Positions 16,470 to 25,870 of a stretch of 64,000 nt of DNA are shown here, piece after piece. The DNA is from Mesorhizobium waimense (GTDB lineage Bacteria; Pseudomonadota; Alphaproteobacteria; Rhizobiales; Rhizobiaceae), in the NCBI RefSeq assembly GCF_003601975.1, contig NZ_QZWZ01000021.1:1-64000 (forward strand), in the 5' to 3' direction. The position numbers were made by a program, and so were the translations under genes. The notes under the pieces are model-generated. The model ran no database searches. It saw nothing but the letters and a program-made list of their open reading frames with translations, and was not told where the DNA came from. How positions within the stretch are numbered: the stretch's first letter is position 1; every line of letters starts with the position of its first letter.

Positions 16470-16532
16470 AGCCACGGAAAGACACCAGTCTGTCCCCTTA
16501 CGCAATCGATCAGCCCAACATAGCCGCCGCAG

Positions 16533-17930
<1,398 letters not shown>

Positions 17931-18002
17931 GTTGATACCCCATCTCGTCGCCGCGCAGGATAATGCCGTGGCTCAGAAAGAACGTTCTGTAGCGTCCCTT
18001 CG

Positions 18003-18178
18003 CGCCCCTGTGTCCTGCCGGACATCTCCCCCACGAGGGAGGAGATTGGCTGCTTTGGCGCCCCGTTCACTGCTCCATGCTGAAGATTGGCGAAAGCCGG
18101 CGTGACGTCCGATCTCCCCCCTTGTGGGGGAGATGCCTGGCAAGGCAAAGGGGGGCGCTGTCCCGCCAGCATCTCGAT
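18003..18178. repeat. Inverted pair of CTCCCCC-type palindromes (family B)
   Basis: Two copies face each other: CTGCCGGACATCTCCCCCAC at 18016-18035 and its counterpart GGGGGAGATGCCTGG around 18126-18140. Each has its own local CTCCCCC...GGGAGGAG or CTCCCCCC...GGGGGAG hairpin. They lie between E2 and E3 in the bkd operon and could act as an RNA processing or attenuation element. Confidence 0.65.
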
Positions 18179-18186
18179 CGTTCCCA

Positions 18187-19509
18187 CTAATCCACAAAAA
18201 TCAGCGCCGGCGTTTCCAGCAGCGTCTTGATGCGCTGGACGAACACGGCGGCATCCCAGCCATCGATGACGCGGTGGTCGAAGCTGGACGACAGGTTCAT
18301 CATCTTGCGCGGGATGAACTGGGTCCCGTCCCACACCGGCCGCACCATCATCTTGTTGACGCCGATGATCGCCACTTCCGGATGGTTGATCACTGGCGTC
18401 GTCGCCACGCCGCCCATGGCGCCGAGCGAGGTGATGGTTATGGTCGAGCCGGAAAGCTCGTCGCGCGTCGCCGTGCCCGACTTGGCCGCCTCGGCCAGCC
18501 GGTTGAGCTCGGCGGCGCACTCCCAGATGTCGCGCGCTTCGGCATGCTTGACCACCGGCACCACCAGCCCCGACGGGGTCTGCGCGGCAATGCCGATATG
18601 CACGCCGCCATGCTGGTGGATGATGCCCCCCTCGTCGTCGAACAACGCGTTGAGGTTGGGCTGGTCGGCAATCGACTTGACCATCGCCCGCATCAGGAAC
18701 GGCAGCAGCGTCAATTTCGGCCTGTCTGCGCGCTTCTCCTTGTTGAGCGCCGCCCGCAGGTCTTCGAGCGCGGTGACGTCGATCTCCTCGACATAGGTGA
18801 TATGCGGGATGCGCGATTTGGCGAGCGTCATCTTCTCGGCGATCTTGCGCCGGAGCCCGATGACCTTGATGTCTTCGACAGCATCGTTGCGGGCAAGGCC
18901 GGATATCCTCGCGACCTGCGGTCCGCGCGCCAGGAAGGCCTCGATGTCCTCATGGCTGATGCGGCCGGCCGGACCGCTGCCTGCGACCTGGCGCAGGTCG
19001 ATGCCGGCCTCTCTTGCCCGTAAGCGGATGGCGGGCGACGCCAACGGTTTTTCGCCTTCGGCACGCGGCGCACCTGAGACGGTACTCCGGGTCGTGCTTT
19101 TCGGACTGGCCGGAGATGGCGCCGGTCTCGCTTTCGCCTCGCCAGCCGCCGGTGATGCCTTCTGAGCTGGCGTTGCGGCCTCGGGCTTCGGTGTTGCGAG
19201 CTTCGCCGGAGGTTCGACCTTGATGGTTTCTGCTGCCGGGCTGCTCTCCGGCTTCACATTGCCCTCGCCGGCCACTTTCAGCCGCACGATAGGCGAGCCG
19301 ATCGCCACCGTGTCGCCGATCTCGGCGCCGAGCCACAGGATCTCGCCATCGACGGGCGACGGGATTTCGACCGTCGCCTTGTCGGTCATGACGGCGGCGA
19401 GCACCGTGTCCTCGCGCACGAGGTCGCCGACCTTAACATGCCACTCGACCAGCTCGGCCTCGGCGACGCCTTCACCGACATCGGGCAGCTTGATGATGTG
19501 TTCGCCCAT
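18187..19509 (-). CDS. bkdB: Branched-chain 2-oxoacid dehydrogenase E2 (dihydrolipoamide acyltransferase)
   Basis: 440 residues in the standard order. The lipoyl domain occupies 1-80, with the lipoylated Lys44 in AAVMTDKATVEIPSP. An Ala/Pro/Lys-rich linker follows (about 85-145), then a peripheral subunit-binding domain (AIRLRAREAGIDLRQVAGSG, about 150-185). The catalytic domain ends SSFDHRVIDGWDAAVF, with the active His412/Asp416. It is the core of the complex that oxidises the 2-oxo acids of Val, Leu and Ile. It sits 14 bases after E1 beta. Confidence 0.93.
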   Translation of the reverse strand: MGEHIIKLPDVGEGVAEAELVEWHVKVGDLVREDTVLAAVMTDKATVEIPSPVDGEILWLGAEIGDTVAIGSPIVRLKVAGEGNVKPESSPAAETIKVEPPAKLATPKPEAATPAQKASPAAGEAKARPAPSPASPKSTTRSTVSGAPRAEGEKPLASPAIRLRAREAGIDLRQVAGSGPAGRISHEDIEAFLARGPQVARISGLARNDAVEDIKVIGLRRKIAEKMTLAKSRIPHITYVEEIDVTALEDLRAALNKEKRADRPKLTLLPFLMRAMVKSIADQPNLNALFDDEGGIIHQHGGVHIGIAAQTPSGLVVPVVKHAEARDIWECAAELNRLAEAAKSGTATRDELSGSTITITSLGAMGGVATTPVINHPEVAIIGVNKMMVRPVWDGTQFIPRKMMNLSSSFDHRVIDGWDAAVFVQRIKTLLETPALIFVD

Positions 19510-19523
19510 TTGTCAGGCCTCCC

Positions 19524-20537
19524 CTAGGCTTCCAATGTTTCGCGCAAGGCGCGGCCGACCCGGGCTGGGCCGGGGAAATAGTCCCACTCCTGCGCATGCG
19601 GATAGGGTGTGTCCCAACCGGCAACGCGCGCGACCGGCGCTTCGAGGTGATAGAAACAATTCTCCTGCACCAGCGCCGAGAGTTCGGCACCGAAGCCCGA
19701 CGTCAGCGTCGCTTCGTGCACGACCACGCAGCGCCCGGTCTTCTTCACCGAGGCGACGATGGTGTCGAGATCGAGCGGCAGCAAGGTCCTGAGATCGATG
19801 ATCTCGGCATCGATGCCGGTTTCCTCGGCCGCGGCCTGCGCGACATAGACCATGGTGCCGTAGGCCAGCACGGTGACAGCCGAACCCGGCCGGCGGATGA
19901 CCGCCTTGCCGAGCGGGACCGTGTAGTGGCCGTCTGCGACTTCGCCAAGCTCATGCTTCGACCACGGCGTCACCGGACGGTCGTGATGGCCGTCGAACGG
20001 GCCGTTATAGAGCCGTTTCGGCTCGAGGAAGATCACCGGATCGGGATCCTCGATCGCCGCGATCAAAAGCCCCTTGGCGTCATGCGGGTTGGACGGCACA
20101 ACGGTCTTCAGGCCGGATACATGCGTGAACAGCGCTTCCGGGCTCTGGCTGTGCGTCTGGCCGCCAAAAATGCCGCCGCCGGTCGGCATCCTGACCACGA
20201 TCGGACAGGTGAAATCGCCATTCGAACGGTAGCGCAGCCGCGCCGCTTCCTGCGTCAGCTGGTCGTAGGCCGGGTACATGTAGTCGGCAAACTGGATCTC
20301 GACGCAGGGCTTCAGCCCGTAGGCCGCCATGCCGATGGCCGAACCGACAATACCAGACTCGTTGATCGGCGCATCGAAGCAGCGACTTTTGCCGTACTTG
20401 GCCTGCAGACCTTGCGTGCAGCGGAAGACGCCGCCAAAGAAGCCGACATCCTCGCCAAACACGATGACGCGTTCGTCGCGCGCCATCGACACGTCCATGG
20501 CATCACGAATTGCCTCGATCATCGTCCGTCTTGGCAT
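19524..20537 (-). CDS. bkdA2: Branched-chain 2-oxoacid dehydrogenase E1 beta
   Basis: The start is ATG 20537 (MPRRTMIEAIRDAMDVSMAR), two bases after the E1 alpha stop. The 337 residues include the transketolase-type pyrimidine-binding domain (VFGEDVGFFGGVFRCTQGLQ, INESGIVGSAIGMAAYGLKP) and the C-terminal transketolase domain (CVVVHEATLTSGFGAELSAL). It forms the alpha2beta2 E1 heterotetramer with the upstream gene product. The tight spacing implies coupled translation. Confidence 0.93.
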   Translation of the reverse strand: MPRRTMIEAIRDAMDVSMARDERVIVFGEDVGFFGGVFRCTQGLQAKYGKSRCFDAPINESGIVGSAIGMAAYGLKPCVEIQFADYMYPAYDQLTQEAARLRYRSNGDFTCPIVVRMPTGGGIFGGQTHSQSPEALFTHVSGLKTVVPSNPHDAKGLLIAAIEDPDPVIFLEPKRLYNGPFDGHHDRPVTPWSKHELGEVADGHYTVPLGKAVIRRPGSAVTVLAYGTMVYVAQAAAEETGIDAEIIDLRTLLPLDLDTIVASVKKTGRCVVVHEATLTSGFGAELSALVQENCFYHLEAPVARVAGWDTPYPHAQEWDYFPGPARVGRALRETLEA

Positions 20538-20539
20538 GG

Positions 20540-21772
20540 TCAGACCCCCGCCTGCTGGCGCTGGCGCCTGAGATGCGGCGGCATCTCGGCGTAAAGGCCT
20601 TCGAACATGTCGCGCGTCGACGGCTTGCCGCCGGCATGCAGCGTTCCGTGGCTCTCGGCCTCCTTCTGCGCGGCGATCACCGTCTCGAGGATTTCGGCTT
20701 CGGCCTGGGCATGGCGCTCGTCCGACCAGACGCCGCGCTGGATCAGATGGTTCTTCAGCCTGACCACCGGATCGCCGAGCGGCCAAGCGTCGGATTCGGT
20801 CTTGGGCCGGTAGGCGGACGGATCGTCCGAGCTCGAATGCGCGCCGGCCCGGTAGGTGACATATTCGATGAGCGTCGGCCCGAGATTCTTGCGCGCCCGC
20901 TCCGCCGCCCATTTGGCCACGGCATGGACGGCGAGATAGTCATTGCCGTCGACGCGCAACGCCGGGATGCCGAAGCCGAGCCCGCGTGCGGCAAAGGTGC
21001 CGGAGCCACCGCGCGCGATGCCCTGGAAAGTCGAGATCGCCCACTGGTTGTTGACGACGTTGAGAATGACCGGCGCCTTGTAAGTCGAGGCGAACACCAG
21101 CGCCGAATGAAAGTCGGACTCGGCGGTCGAGCCGTCGCCGATCCAGGCGGCAGCGATCTTGGAATCGTTCGATATCGCCGAAGCCATCGCCCAGCCGACA
21201 GCCTGGATGTATTGCGTCGCCAGATTGCCGGAGATCGAGAAGAAGCCATGCTCTTTCGACGAATACATGATCGGCAGCTGCCTTCCCTTCAGCGGATCGG
21301 CTTCGTTGGAATAGATCTGGTTCATCATCGTGACCATCGGATAGCCGTCGGCGATGAGCAGCCCGGCTTGCCGGTAGGTTGGAAAATTCATGTCGCCGTC
21401 GGCGAGCGCCTTGCGGAAGGCGCAACTAACCGCCTCTTCGCCCAGATGCTGCATGTAGAACGAGGTCTTGCCCTGGCGCTGCGCCATCTGCATGCGCGCG
21501 TCGAAGCTGCGCAATGTCATCATGTGGCGCAGGCCCTCGAGCAACTCCTCGTCGGAAAGCAGCCCGGCCCACGGCCCGACCGCTTCGCCGTCGCGGTTCA
21601 GCACCCGGATGATCGAAAACGCCATGTCGCGGACGGTGCGCGGATCGACATCGATCTCGGGGCGCGGGGCCGAACCCGCCTTGGGGATGGGCACGTTGGA
21701 GAAGTCAGGCGTCCCGCCCGGCCGCACCTCCGGTTCGGGAACATGGAAGCGCAACATTCCAGCATCGGCCAT
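20540..21772 (-). CDS. bkdA1: Branched-chain 2-oxoacid dehydrogenase E1 alpha
   Basis: The start is ATG 21772 (MADAGMLRFHVPEPEVRPGG) with GGAGGA upstream. The 410 residues include the thiamine-diphosphate motif GDGSTAESDFHSAL...VVNNQW and the phosphorylation-loop-like YRAGAHSSSDDPSAY. The long N-terminal extension is typical of branched-chain rather than pyruvate E1 alpha. It is the first gene of the bkd operon. Its product decarboxylates branched-chain 2-oxo acids. Confidence 0.92.
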   Translation of the reverse strand: MADAGMLRFHVPEPEVRPGGTPDFSNVPIPKAGSAPRPEIDVDPRTVRDMAFSIIRVLNRDGEAVGPWAGLLSDEELLEGLRHMMTLRSFDARMQMAQRQGKTSFYMQHLGEEAVSCAFRKALADGDMNFPTYRQAGLLIADGYPMVTMMNQIYSNEADPLKGRQLPIMYSSKEHGFFSISGNLATQYIQAVGWAMASAISNDSKIAAAWIGDGSTAESDFHSALVFASTYKAPVILNVVNNQWAISTFQGIARGGSGTFAARGLGFGIPALRVDGNDYLAVHAVAKWAAERARKNLGPTLIEYVTYRAGAHSSSDDPSAYRPKTESDAWPLGDPVVRLKNHLIQRGVWSDERHAQAEAEILETVIAAQKEAESHGTLHAGGKPSTRDMFEGLYAEMPPHLRRQRQQAGV

Positions 21773-22035
21773 GACCTTCGTCCTCCAATGTTGCCGGCAG
21801 GATATTTGCACATCCTCGCCGCCAGACCAGTGCCAATTCGTCGGGTACGTTTTTTGATTGGTCTGCTGCCGCCTAGCCTCAGCCAGGCGACACCCCCTCG
21901 CTGCGGCTTAAAATGACGACACGCGGCCGAAATTTCCTATCTAACTTCGGCCGCGACGCGCAATTTGGGGCAAGATTGCGCCGGGTTTCCCGCCAGATAA
22001 GGCAATTTGCGGATTGGGGTGGTTAGCGCCGCGGC

Positions 22036-22217
22036 CGAAGCTGCCAATCTCCCCCCTTGTGGGCCCGGCAGGGCAGAGGGGGGCGTGAAGGAACGCCAAC
22101 CTAGCCCGACCTGCGATCAGCCGGGGGCGCAATTGGTTTTGATTGATAGGTCGGTAGGACAGGGGCCCCCTCTGTCCTACCGGACATCTCCCCACGTGGG
22201 CCCACGAGGGGGGAGAT
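22036..22217. repeat. Two family-B palindromes between divergent operons
   Basis: CCAATCTCCCCCCTTGTGGG with GGCAGGGCAGAGGGGGGCG lies at 22041-22085, and CTACCGGACATCTCCCCAC...GGGGGGAGATTA at 22176-22217. The two copies are inverted. The surrounding 21773-22261 region otherwise holds only the promoter zones of bkdA1 and holA; no gene is visible. Confidence 0.65.
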
Positions 22218-22261
22218 TACTCTCCGTTCACTCCGCTCCCTTGCCATGCTAACCAGCAATC

Positions 22262-23305
22262 ATGGCACAGAAGAAAGCTTACGAGGTCGATTCCTGGCTG
22301 GCGCGGCCGGAGCCGCGCATCTCGATCGTCCTGCTCTACGGTCCCGACCGCGGCCTGGTCGCCGAGCGTGCGAAGGCTTTTGCCGTCAAGACCGGCCTGC
22401 CGCTCGACGATCCGTTCTCGGTGGTCCGGCTTGACGGTTCGGAGGTCGACCGCGACGAAGGCCGCTTGCTTGACGAGGCCCGCACCGTGCCGATGTTTTC
22501 GGACCGGCGCCTGCTCTGGGTCCGCAACGCCAGCGGCCAGAAGGCATTGGCCGATGACGTCAAGGCGCTGACATCGGAGCCCGCGCCGGATGCGATCATT
22601 CTCATCGAGGCGGGCGATCTGAAGAAGGGCGTCGGCCTGCGCGCCGTGGTCGAGGCGGCGGACAATGCCATGGCCCTGCCCTGCTACGCCGACGAGGCCA
22701 GGGATATCGATGGCGTCATCGACGATGAATTGCGCAAGGCCGGCATGTCGATGACGATGGAGGCCAGACAGGCGCTGCGCCGCAATCTCGGCGGCGATCG
22801 GCTGGCCTCGCGCGGCGAGATCGAGAAGCTGGTTCTCTATGCCCATGGCCAGAAGGAGATCGGCCTCGACGACGTCAGGGCGATGTCCGGCGATGTCTCC
22901 GGCGCCTCCTTCGACGACGCCGTCGATGCTTTGCTCGAGGGCAAGATCGGCGACTTCGACACCGCCTTCACCCGCCATTGCCAGTCCGGCGGCCAGCCCT
23001 TTCTGGTGCTGTCGTCGGCAATGCGGCAATTGCAGGCGATCCAGGCCATGCGCGGCCAGATGGAAGCAGGCGGCCGCAACGCGGCAGCGGTGGTTGCCGC
23101 AGCCCGCCCGCCGGTGTTTTTCTCCCGGCGCAAGCTGGTGGAAAAGGCGCTGGAGCGTTGGAACGTTGAAGCGCTGGGGCGGGCGTTGAACCGACTGCAG
23201 ACTGCTGTGCTGCAGACGCGGCGTCGGCCGGATCTTTCGGTGGCACTCGCACGGCAAGCACTGCTTGGCATTGCGGTGGAGAGCAATCGACTGGCGCAAC
23301 GGTAG
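22262..23305 (+). CDS. holA: DNA polymerase III delta subunit
   Basis: The 347 residues show the HolA layout: VLLYGPDRGLVAERAKAFAV (AAA+-like N-terminal domain), VVRLDGSEVDRDEGRLLDEA, and the middle-domain motif RNLGGDRLASRGEIEKLVLY. A C-terminal helical collar follows. HolA opens the beta clamp in the clamp-loader complex. In many alphaproteobacteria it follows leuS-lptE; here the upstream neighbour is the divergent bkd operon, a local rearrangement. It is convergent with parB. Confidence 0.9.
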   Translation: MAQKKAYEVDSWLARPEPRISIVLLYGPDRGLVAERAKAFAVKTGLPLDDPFSVVRLDGSEVDRDEGRLLDEARTVPMFSDRRLLWVRNASGQKALADDVKALTSEPAPDAIILIEAGDLKKGVGLRAVVEAADNAMALPCYADEARDIDGVIDDELRKAGMSMTMEARQALRRNLGGDRLASRGEIEKLVLYAHGQKEIGLDDVRAMSGDVSGASFDDAVDALLEGKIGDFDTAFTRHCQSGGQPFLVLSSAMRQLQAIQAMRGQMEAGGRNAAAVVAAARPPVFFSRRKLVEKALERWNVEALGRALNRLQTAVLQTRRRPDLSVALARQALLGIAVESNRLAQR

Positions 23306-23312
23306 GAGATCA

Positions 23313-23343
23313 GCCAATCTCCCCCACAAGGGGGGAGATTGGC
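23313..23343. repeat. Family-B palindrome after holA
   Basis: GCCAATCTCCCCC and GGGGGAGATTGGC form a near-perfect stem a few bases after the holA stop. It is the cleanest copy of the CTCCCCC family and may serve as the holA terminator hairpin. Confidence 0.7.
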
Positions 23344-23386
23344 AGCCTCGGCGATTTCGCCAATCCCCAGCGTTGCAAAAAGAGAA

Positions 23387-23408
23387 AGGGCTGGCAATCG
23401 CCAGCCCT
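23387..23408 (-). terminator. Terminator after parB
   Basis: AGGGCTGGC AATC GCCAGCCCT is a perfect 9-bp hairpin. On the minus strand it is followed by the T-rich TTCTCTTTTT, the arrangement expected for an intrinsic terminator of the parAB transcript. Confidence 0.75.
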
Positions 23409-23476
23409 GGCCAGTCCGCGCTTGATCTTAAGCCAGAAGATTATTTGCCGGCTAAACACCTTGGCATCTTAGCAAC

Positions 23477-24364
23477 CTACCGCTCCTGCTTCAACCGCCG
23501 GCACAATTCATCAAGCTGATCCAGCGTCCGATAATTCACACGGAGCACGCCGCCGCGCTCCTTGTGCTCGATCGAGACGATCATGCCGATCGTGTCGGTC
23601 ATCAGCTTTTCCAGCGCCAGCGTGTCGGGATCCTTCCCCGGCGTGCTCGGTGCCGCCTTGGTCTTGGCCGGCGTGGGACCGGCCGGCATCTGCGCCAGCG
23701 CCTCGGCCTGGCGCACTGAAAGCCCTTCCTCGACGATCCGCTTGGCCAACCCCGCCGGATCCTCGGCCGTGACCAGCGTGCGGGCGTGGCCCGCCGACAA
23801 CGCGCCATCGACCAGCATGTCGTGGATGACGGCGGGCAGCTTCAACAGCCTCAGCGTGTTGGCGACATGGCTGCGGCTCTTGCCGATCACCTGGCCGAGA
23901 TCGGCCTGGGTATAGCCGTGCTCGTCGATCAATTGCTGATAGCCCTGCGCTTCCTCGACCGGGTTCAAGTCGGCACGCTGGACGTTTTCGATGATCGCCA
24001 GTTCGAGCGCCGTGCGGTCGTTGACGTCGCGGACGATGATCGGGATTTCGGTCAGGCCGGCGCGTTGCGCCGCGCGCCAGCGCCGCTCGCCGGCGATGAT
24101 CTCGTAACGGCCGGCTTGAGTCGGCGACGGTCGCGCCACCACCGGCTGCACCACGCCGTGCTCGCGGATCGACTGGGCAAGATCGGCGAGCTCGGCCTCG
24201 CCGAAATGGCGGCGCGGATTCTTCGGGTTCGGGCTGACAAATTCGATCGGCACCTTGCCGTCGGCCGCCGGGCTCTGTTTTTCCGGGATCGCCGGACGAT
24301 CGATTTCGCCGATCAGCGCCGCCAGTCCGCGGCCCAGTCTTTTTCTAGAAAGGTCTTCAGTCAT
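23477..24364 (-). CDS. parB: Chromosome-partitioning protein ParB
   Basis: The 295 residues start with the conserved tail RKRLGRGLAALIGE (which contacts and activates ParA). The ParB/Srx CTPase domain follows (about 38-130) with the GERRWRA motif (92-98) and the ENVQRADLNPVEEAQGY region. The helix-turn-helix is TQADLGQVIGKSRSHVANTL (about 152-171) and a C-terminal dimerisation domain ends the protein. It binds parS, four candidates of which lie 1.4-3.7 kb upstream. It is co-directional with parA, 50 bases apart. Confidence 0.95.
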   Translation of the reverse strand: MTEDLSRKRLGRGLAALIGEIDRPAIPEKQSPAADGKVPIEFVSPNPKNPRRHFGEAELADLAQSIREHGVVQPVVARPSPTQAGRYEIIAGERRWRAAQRAGLTEIPIIVRDVNDRTALELAIIENVQRADLNPVEEAQGYQQLIDEHGYTQADLGQVIGKSRSHVANTLRLLKLPAVIHDMLVDGALSAGHARTLVTAEDPAGLAKRIVEEGLSVRQAEALAQMPAGPTPAKTKAAPSTPGKDPDTLALEKLMTDTIGMIVSIEHKERGGVLRVNYRTLDQLDELCRRLKQER

Positions 24365-24414
24365 AATCTGTCCAGATCGTTACGGTATCGAATCGGCGTC
24401 AAATAGGATCGGCG

Positions 24415-25212
24415 TCAGGCGGCGCGCAATTTGCGCTCGCGCCGGATCACTTCGGAGGCAAGCTGCAGATAGGCCTGGCTGCCCGAGCATTTGAGGTCGT
24501 AGAGGATCGCCGGCTTGCCATAGGACGGCGCTTCGGAAACGCGGACATTGCGCGGAATGATGGTCTCGTAGACCTTGTCGCCCATATGCTGCCGTACATC
24601 CTGCACCACCTGGTTGGCGAGGTTGTTGCGGCCATCATACATGGTCAGCACGATGCCCTGGATGGTGAGATCCGGATTGATCGTCCGACGCACCTGCTCG
24701 ACCGTTTCGAGCAGCTGGCTCAAGCCTTCGAGCGCGAAGAATTCGCATTGCAGCGGCACCAGCACCGAATCGGCGGCGGCCATCGAATTCAGCGTCAGCA
24801 GATTGAGCGACGGCGGGCAGTCGATCAGCACATAGCCGAAAGGCGCCGAGCGCTCGGCCGCGGCGCGCAGCGCATTGCGAAGCCTGAGCACCCGATCCGG
24901 TGCCGAGGCGATTTCCATCTCGATGCCGAGCAGGTCGAGCGTCGACGGCACGATCGAAAGGCCGGGCACGGCCGTCGGTATCGCCGCCGCTTCCAGACCC
25001 AGTTCGCCGGTGAGCACGTCATAGGACGATACGGTGCGATCCTTGCGGTCGATGCCGAGGCCGGTGCTGGCATTGCCTTGCGGGTCGAGGTCGACGATCA
25101 GCACCTGTTCGCCGATAGCCGCCAGCGCCGTGGCCAGATTGATGGCCGTGGTGGTCTTGCCGACACCACCCTTCTGGTTGGCGACGGTGATGATACGGGG
25201 TCCGGTTTTCAT
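24415..25212 (-). CDS. parA: Chromosome-partitioning ATPase ParA
   Basis: The start is ATG 25212 (MKTGPRIITVANQKGGVGKT). The 265 residues have the deviant Walker A KGGVGKT (14-20), Walker A' VDLDPQGNAST and Walker B VLIDCPPSLN. It moves ParB-parS complexes during chromosome segregation. It starts 4 bases after the rsmG stop, so mnmG-rsmG-parA-parB is one operon, as in most alphaproteobacteria. Confidence 0.95.
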   Translation of the reverse strand: MKTGPRIITVANQKGGVGKTTTAINLATALAAIGEQVLIVDLDPQGNASTGLGIDRKDRTVSSYDVLTGELGLEAAAIPTAVPGLSIVPSTLDLLGIEMEIASAPDRVLRLRNALRAAAERSAPFGYVLIDCPPSLNLLTLNSMAAADSVLVPLQCEFFALEGLSQLLETVEQVRRTINPDLTIQGIVLTMYDGRNNLANQVVQDVRQHMGDKVYETIIPRNVRVSEAPSYGKPAILYDLKCSGSQAYLQLASEVIRRERKLRAA

Positions 25213-25216
25213 GGGT

Positions 25217-25870
25217 CTATGCCAGTAATTCATTGCGGGTCGCCGGGCGTAGATTTGACAGTTCTAGGATGACCCCATGCGGGTCGGTCATGCTCGGATG
25301 TTCTACCAGATCGAATGCCCATCGGTGAGTGCTTTCTTCCACCTCGGCCCGGTAATCCCGGCCTTTGTGGAACAGCGCGCGAGCCCCCTTGGTCAGCCAG
25401 GACGCCGACAGATCGAGCAGGTCCGGCAGCGATGCCAGCGCTCGCGCCGTCACGATTTCAGGTGCAGAAACAAGCGGATAGCTGTCATCAATGCGCCGCG
25501 CGATGACCCGCGCCGGCAAACCGAACTGGCCGATGACCGCCTGCAGGAACGACGCTTTCTTGCGATTGCTCTCAACCAGATCGATCGAAGCCCCATCGCG
25601 CTCGACAAGTAGGAACGCCACCACCAAGCCGGGAAAACCGCCGCCCGAGCCGAGATCGACCCAGCGCTTCGCCTGGGGCTCGATTCGGCCTAGTTGCGCG
25701 CTGTCGAGGATATGGCGGCCCCAGACATCGTCCAGCGTCGAAGGCGCGGCGAGGTTGATGCTGCGGTTCCATTTCAGGAAGAGCTGTTCGAACGCCATCA
25801 GACGCTCGAATGTTTCACGTGAAACCGGACCCGCAGCCTCTTGCAGACCTGTCCATGAGGCAGCGCTCAC
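25217..25870 (-). CDS. rsmG: 16S rRNA (guanine527-N7)-methyltransferase
   Basis: The GTG start at 25870 overlaps the mnmG TGA (GTGA). The 217 residues have the SAM-binding motif WVDLGSGGGFPGLVVAFLL and the family N-terminus (VSRETFERLMAFEQLFLKWN...INL). It methylates G527 of 16S rRNA. A parS-like site is embedded in its 5' coding region. Confidence 0.94.
   Translation of the reverse strand: MSAASWTGLQEAAGPVSRETFERLMAFEQLFLKWNRSINLAAPSTLDDVWGRHILDSAQLGRIEPQAKRWVDLGSGGGFPGLVVAFLLVERDGASIDLVESNRKKASFLQAVIGQFGLPARVIARRIDDSYPLVSAPEIVTARALASLPDLLDLSASWLTKGARALFHKGRDYRAEVEESTHRWAFDLVEHPSMTDPHGVILELSNLRPATRNELLA
25811..25826. promoter_or_regulatory. parS: parS-like site 1 (inside rsmG)
   Basis: TGTTTCACGTGAAACC matches the general bacterial parS consensus TGTTTCACGTGAAACA at 15 of 16 positions. 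It is one of four such sites in 2.2 kb and a predicted ParB nucleation site. Confidence 0.85.

Noticed and set aside
20510..21916. A 468-codon open frame on the plus strand
   Set aside because: It is antisense to the E1 alpha gene; composition is that of a shadow.
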